From Myxococcus eversor (lineage in GTDB: Bacteria > Myxococcota > Myxococcia > Myxococcales > Myxococcaceae): a stretch of 64,000 nt of DNA. The position numbers were made by a program, and so were the translations under genes. Under the pieces are notes generated by a model. It made no database searches. It had not been told where the DNA came from and saw nothing but the letters and a program-made list of their open reading frames with translations. This document shows, piece by piece, positions 62,601 through 64,000 of this stretch; within the stretch, counting starts at the first letter, position 1, and each line of letters starts with the position of its first letter. The stretch spans positions 113,782 to 177,781 of the forward strand of contig NZ_JAAIXY010000025.1 in NCBI RefSeq assembly GCF_010894455.1, written 5' to 3'.

Positions 62601-64000
62601 TTCCGCGCTGGCCACCCCTCACCCCTTCCCGAGCTGCCGGTGCAGTACGCCGACTACTCCGTCTGGCAGCGCTCGTGGCTGCAGGGCCCGGTGCTGGCGG
62701 CGCAGCTTGGCTGGTGGAAGCAGCAACTGCGAGGCGCGCCGTCAGTGCTGGAGCTGCCCACGGACAGGCCCCGTCCCGCCATCCAGTCCTACCGCGGTGA
62801 TTCGCACCCCGTGCATCTGTCGCGGGAGCTGTCCGAGGCCCTCAAGACCCTATGCCAGCAGGAGGGTGTCACCCCCTACATGGCCCTGCTGGCCGGGTGG
62901 CAACTGCTGTTGTCGCGCTACTCGGGCCAGGACGACATCACCGTCGGCTCCCCCATCGCCGGCCGCCGCGTCGCCGAGCTCGAAGGCCTCATCGGCTTCT
63001 TCGTCAACACGCTCGCGCTGCGCACGCGCCTGGAGGGCAACCCTTCCTTCCGCCAGGTACTGGCGCGTGTGAAGGAGGCCACGCTCGGCGCCTTCGAGCA
63101 CCAGGACGTGCCCTTCGAGAAGCTCGTCGAGGAGCTCGCTCCGAAGCGCTCCCTGAGCCACTCGCCCCTCTTCCAGGTCTCCTTCACCCTGCAGAACACA
63201 CCCGCCTCCGCACTCTCGCTGCCGGGCCTCTCCCTGCGCCTGATGGAGCTGCAGAGCCACGTGGCCCGCTTCGACCTGGCGCTCATCCTCACCGACACAC
63301 CGGAAGGCTTCGACGGCACCCTCGAGTACAACACCGACCTCTTCGACGTCTCCACGGTGGCGCGGCTGGTGACGCACTTCCAGGCGCTCCTGCGGGCGGC
63401 GCTCCGCTCGCCGGACGCGCGCGTCGACTCCCTCTCCCTGCTCACCGGGGCGGAGCGTCAGCAGGTGCTGGTGGACTGGAATGCCACGGGCGCCGAGTAC
63501 CCACGCGAGGCGAGCGTCCATCAGCTCTTCTCCGCCCAGGCCGCGCGCACCCCGGACGCCATCGCCGTCGAGGCGGAGCGCGCCACGCTCACCTATCGCC
63601 AGCTCGATGAGCGCTCCAATCAACTGGCCTGGCACCTGCGCACCCTCGGCGTCACTCCTGGCACCCGCGTCGGCTTGTGCCTGGAGCGCTCGCCGGAGCT
63701 GGTGCAGGGCCTGCTGGGCATCCTCAAGGCCGGCGCCGCCTTCGTCCCGCTGGACTCGGCCTACCCCGCGGAGCGGCTGGACTTCATGCTCGCCCAGACG
63801 GGCATCTCCGTCCTCGTCACGCAGGAGCGCCTGGCGGACGCGCTGCCCAGTCACGTCCCCGTCGTCATCTGCCTCGACTCCGACTGGCACCTGGTGGCTC
63901 GCCAGCCCACCACTTCGCCCCAGGCATTCACCCACGCCGACAGTCTGGCGTACGTCATGTTCACCTCGGGCTCCACCGGGCAGCCCAAGGCCGTGGCCAT
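53700..64000 (+). CDS. Lipopeptide NRPS: FAAL-ACP-C-A-PCP-C-A-PCP-C-A(partial)
   Basis: A single frame open to the right edge (3433 codons seen). TTG 53700 is the only start between the in-frame TGA at 53646 and the conserved FAAL N-terminus; AGGGGG precedes it. Domains (approximate residues): fatty acyl-AMP ligase 1-583 (FLQYTSGSTGTPKGVMLTHA, LPLFHDMGLIGN); ACP with GLDSL near 640; C1 700-1120 (HHLIVDG); A1 1150-1655 (YVLYTSGSTGQPKGVVMSH); PCP1 near 1700 (ELGGHSLL); C2 1746-2183 (HHIVSDG); A2 2216-2707; PCP2 near 2755; C3 2800-3239; A3 from 3271, cut at its TSGSTG motif. Pocket codes read by alignment to GrsA: A1 DTENIGTAVK (no confident substrate), A2 DALWLGGTFK (close to the Val code DAFWIGGTFK). 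No epimerase or thioesterase is visible yet. It should make an N-acylated peptide in the cytosol. Confidence 0.95.
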   Translation, partial: MNQPALLHPRCDTLVELLRIRVEAQGARLLYRFLETGDLDGGMEEWSYAQLDARARAIGAALQAEGARGQRALLLFPPGLEFISAFMGCLYAGVVAVPAYPPDPMRLERTLPRLRAIARDCEAGFVLTTSTILELSGALHELAPEMAVLKWIATDATPADAAQSWRRPDISGDTLAFLQYTSGSTGTPKGVMLTHANVLHNERLIAQGFGHTPESVGVGWLPLFHDMGLIGNVIQPMYVGFPCTMMSPIAFLQRPARWLQAVSHFRGTTSGGPNFAYALVARKMTEAERAELDLSRWDLAFNGAEPIRQETLEHFARTFAPCGFRREAFYPCYGLAEATLIASSGDKEELFTSLAVDPQALEHGKAAAVPEGTQGARVMVSSGRRPSELRMLIVRPETGSACADHEVGEIWLSGPSVARGYWNQPEASARTFDARLADGSGPFLRTGDLGFFSGERLYIASRLKDLIIIRGRNFYPQDIELTLESAHKAVRQGCIAAFSVEVEGEERLGVAAEVDLRDADADAVTDAIRKKVAEEHAVHVHAVVLLEPRSIPKTSSGKIQRHACRIGFMTGTLETVGRSVVSEQPEAVTQGALPIAELLRATAPEEQLSRLESYLRDVLARVVHLESSGIHAHSALAELGLDSLMLLELQGRLEAELELSLPPAFLWRYPTLAATADQLLARWREKKARVCIPRREERGPAPLTLAQQRMWLLEQLEPGSLAYHLSAALKLAGALDVTALEHSLGELVRRHEVLRTTFHSEAGEPFQVSSSPAVFTLTPVDLGALPATEREAEVRRLLREDAHRPFDLARGPLLRVTLLRLGEREHVLLVTLHHLIVDGWSAGVLVRELGALYAAFHTGAKPAVAEPSLQYSDYAAWQRATLHGEALEAQRSWWRQHLADAPLSLELPTDRPRRAGTGSAGLRKVLLPPTLVRGLEALARQESGTLFMTVLAGLKVLLSRYSGQEDFLVGSPFANRGQAGLDGVVGLFFEPLVFRAHLAGNPTFRELLARTRHTVLEGFAHPHVPFETLGRRAPRFQVLFNQLDAPLSRLTLPGLHVEALETVPATTELELTMTLVRAPEGVWLEALYNADLFDASTLERLLGHLQVLLEGAVGAPETRVRTLPLLSAEEQQRVVVEWNATREGPAGDTRIPALIEAQAARTPDALAVVAAEGGTLTYAQLMERAHRLAHFLRARGIGPEARVGLCLERSLDMVVALLGILEAGAAYVPLDSAYPAERLAHMVVDSGIRVLLVHAPTRGKLSGLQVEQVCLDDAREAIALCGAEAPSVELPPEAAAYVLYTSGSTGQPKGVVMSHRSLVNYSRAASRFSPISPGDRLLQFASISWDTSAEELYTCLTQGGTLVLRPSAQVEAPEAFLAWCEAQGITQLNLPTAFWHELVACLEEGHGRMPRGLRWLIIGGERAVPERVAQWMRRVGPAVPLLNTYGLTEVMAVATAINLSAREQPEGREVCIGRPVLNVRTYVLGEEQQPVPVGVTGELYVGGEGVARGYLHQPGLTAERFVPDPFASEPGQRLYRSGDKVRWRSDGTLEYLGRGDSQVKVRGFRIEPGEVEAALLRHPRVHEVLVLVREDVPGDKQLVAYAVPRAGQTLDVAELKGWLTERLPTFMVPQALVALAALPLLPNGKVNRRALPAPQVSRGAAGAEGPRTPWEEKLAALWKELLRLEHVGVHDDFFELGGHSLLATRLVSRIRSTFQVELPLRALFESSTLSALAARLESSLKAGQGVWLPPLTRAPRTDGPPLSFAQQRLWFLHQLEPGSVVYNIPGALRLTGVLDSTALQHALRELVRRHESLRTCFPSANGQPSQHIHEPAPFALPVVDLSSREDREAEVRRLAEEEAHTPFALERGPLLRASLLRLGEHEHVLLLNMHHIVSDGWSMDVLVREMAALYMASCAGQPSPLPELPVQYADYSVWQRSWLRGETLDTQLSWWREHLEGAPATLELPTDRPRPAVQSYRGATTPVHLPRELSEALKAACQQEGVTPYMALLAGWQLLLSRYSGQDDITVGSPIAGRRVAELEGLIGFFVNTLVLRARLNPRANFRELLAQVRQSTLVAFEHQDVPFEKLVEELAPKRSLSHSPLFQVSFTLQNTPASALSLPGLSLRLMELQSHVARFDLALILTDTPEGFDGTLEYNTDLFDVSTVARLVTHFQALLRAALRSPDARVDSLSLLTGAERQQVLVDWNATGAEYPREASVHQLFSAQAARTPDAIAVEAERATLTYRQLDERSNQLAWHLRTLGVTPGTRVGLCLERSPELVQGLLGILKAGAAFVPLDSAYPAERLDFMLAQTGISVLVTQERLADALPSHVPVVICLDSDWHLVARQPTTSPQAFTHADSLAYVMFTSGSTGQPKAVAIAHRGITRLVLGSSFIHFGPEEVFLQLAPISFDASTLEVWGALLHGARLVLFPPRSPTLEELGAVLVRHRVTTLWLTAALFEQMAVHQPQALASVRQVLTGGDVLPAQRVREHLARLPEGAVLVNGYGPTENTTFSACHRLEAASSFGASVPIGRPISNSHVYVLDSAMQPVPVGVPGEVFAGGDGLAWGYLGQADLTAERFVPHPFATGARLYRTGDKARWKQDGTLEFLGRTDFQVKVRGFRIEPGEVESALRQLAQVREAVVLVREDSPGDKRLVAYAVAPGADASALRDALRQKLPEYMVPSALVLLESLPLSPNGKVDRKALPAPDASGTKEKQFVAPCTETEQKLAALFAEVLNVEQVGLHGDFFELGGHSLLATQLVSRVRESLHVELALRELFEASTVERLAQRLDAALQAGQGVWLPPLTRAPRTDGLPLSFAQQRLWFLHQLEPGSVVYNIPGALRLTGVLDSAALQRSLFELVRRHESLRTCFPSANGQPSQHIHEPAPFALPVVDLSSREDREAEVRRLAEEEAHTPFVLERGPLLRASLLRLGEHGHVLLLNMHHIVSDGWSMDVLVREMAALYMAFRAGHPSPLPELPVQYADYSVWQRSWLQGPVLAAQLGWWKQQLRGAPSVLELPTDRPRPAIQSYRGDSHPVHLSRELSEALKTLCQQEGVTPYMALLAGWQLLLSRYSGQDDITVGSPIAGRRVAELEGLIGFFVNTLALRTRLEGNPSFRQVLARVKEATLGAFEHQDVPFEKLVEELAPKRSLSHSPLFQVSFTLQNTPASALSLPGLSLRLMELQSHVARFDLALILTDTPEGFDGTLEYNTDLFDVSTVARLVTHFQALLRAALRSPDARVDSLSLLTGAERQQVLVDWNATGAEYPREASVHQLFSAQAARTPDAIAVEAERATLTYRQLDERSNQLAWHLRTLGVTPGTRVGLCLERSPELVQGLLGILKAGAAFVPLDSAYPAERLDFMLAQTGISVLVTQERLADALPSHVPVVICLDSDWHLVARQPTTSPQAFTHADSLAYVMFTSGSTGQPKAVA
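58923..60835 (+). repeat. Copy 1 of the duplicated NRPS module (C2-A2 part)
   Basis: This stretch recurs at an offset of exactly 3165 bases (1055 codons) as 62088-64000. The part from about 59938 to 60835 looks identical between copies by reading; the first part (58923-59500) is nearly so; a block at about 59500-59640 and one at about 59860-59935 differ clearly. The unit covers C domain, most of A and, by spacing, the PCP. Confidence 0.9.
62088..64000 (+). repeat. Copy 2 of the duplicated NRPS module (C3-A3 part, cut by window edge)
   Basis: Second copy of the 3165-base in-frame repeat. It reaches the window edge still identical to copy 1, so the true end of the repeat lies outside. The specificity pocket of A3 is not visible. 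Confidence 0.9.

Noticed and set aside
58668..62615. Long minus-strand open frame of about 1315 codons inside the NRPS
   Set aside because: It is antisense to conserved C, A and PCP domains; its His/Arg/Glu/Gly-rich product has no domain pattern. Long antisense frames are expected in DNA with this codon bias.
53700..64000. NRPS repeat as a CRISPR-like or satellite repeat
   Set aside because: There are two copies of one enzymatic module in the same reading frame, not short spaced repeats. No CRISPR array was seen anywhere in the window.

Overview
The window is about 64 kb of GC-rich DNA (roughly two-thirds G+C, judged by eye) with dense, mostly short-spaced genes, many GTG and a few TTG starts, and strong third-position GC bias. 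Gene content points to a myxobacterium, most likely of the Myxococcaceae or a close relative. The signs are hybrid two-component proteins, a c-di-GMP enzyme, an AUH-like (LiuC-type) hydratase beside acyl-CoA enzymes, bacterial sphingolipid genes, a lipoprotein toxin/immunity pair resembling Sit toxins, and a giant NRPS. The taxonomy is inference from gene content; no rRNA is present.

Layout. (1) 1-5.3 kb: a secreted beta-propeller protein, a 59-codon peptide gene translationally coupled to it, an HPr-kinase-like ATPase, and miaA, all overlapping on the + strand. (2) 5.3-13.3 kb: an HdeD-type membrane protein, a minus-strand signalling group (diguanylate cyclase, FAD-oxidoreductase/receiver fusion), a TPR membrane protein, tRNA-Leu(CAA), a receiver-cupin protein, an RsmB-like rRNA methyltransferase, a coiled-coil protein and tRNA-Ala(GGC). 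(3) 13.4-23.7 kb: a TolC-like porin, an MlaC-like lipid carrier, a minus-strand operon that looks like the bacterial ceramide pathway (serine palmitoyltransferase, GNAT-type ceramide synthase, ketosphinganine reductase-like SDR), and a divergent pair of RND lipid-exporter-like and PAP2/inositol-phosphorylceramide-synthase-like genes. (4) 23.7-34.7 kb: an aminotransferase, a methyltransferase, and acyl-CoA/leucine catabolism genes (HMG-CoA lyase, LiuC-like hydratase, acyl-CoA carboxylase beta subunit, acyl-CoA dehydrogenase) interspersed with a chemoreceptor, a Tim44/zinc-ribbon/TerB protein and a YtxH-like protein. (5) 34.7-43.6 kb: a conserved housekeeping run (rnc, two cyclophilins, era, der, YfgM-like TPR protein, BamB-like lipoprotein, NUDIX hydrolase, YprB-like exonuclease). 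(6) 43.8-53.7 kb: an accessory stretch with a DUF3014-like protein, a lipoprotein, a low-complexity secreted-type protein, a lipoprotein toxin with SMI1/KNR4-type immunity protein, an ADOP/MacB-type permease, a sulfotransferase and a cytochrome P450. (7) 53.7 kb to the right edge: the 5' part of a lipopeptide NRPS with order FAAL-ACP-C-A-PCP-C-A-PCP-C-A(partial).

How the genes work together. The sphingolipid genes plausibly form one lipid-synthesis and export unit (backbone, N-acylation, reduction, head-group transfer, export). The FAAL-led NRPS would load a fatty acid and extend it by amino acids; the divergent P450 and the sulfotransferase beside it are candidate tailoring enzymes. Modules 2 and 3 of the NRPS are a recent 3165-bp (1055-codon) in-frame duplication with blocks of apparent identity, so both probably activate the same residue. 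The small peptide plus HPr-kinase-like gene at 3.3-4.3 kb is the most unusual small locus and could be a RiPP-like system.
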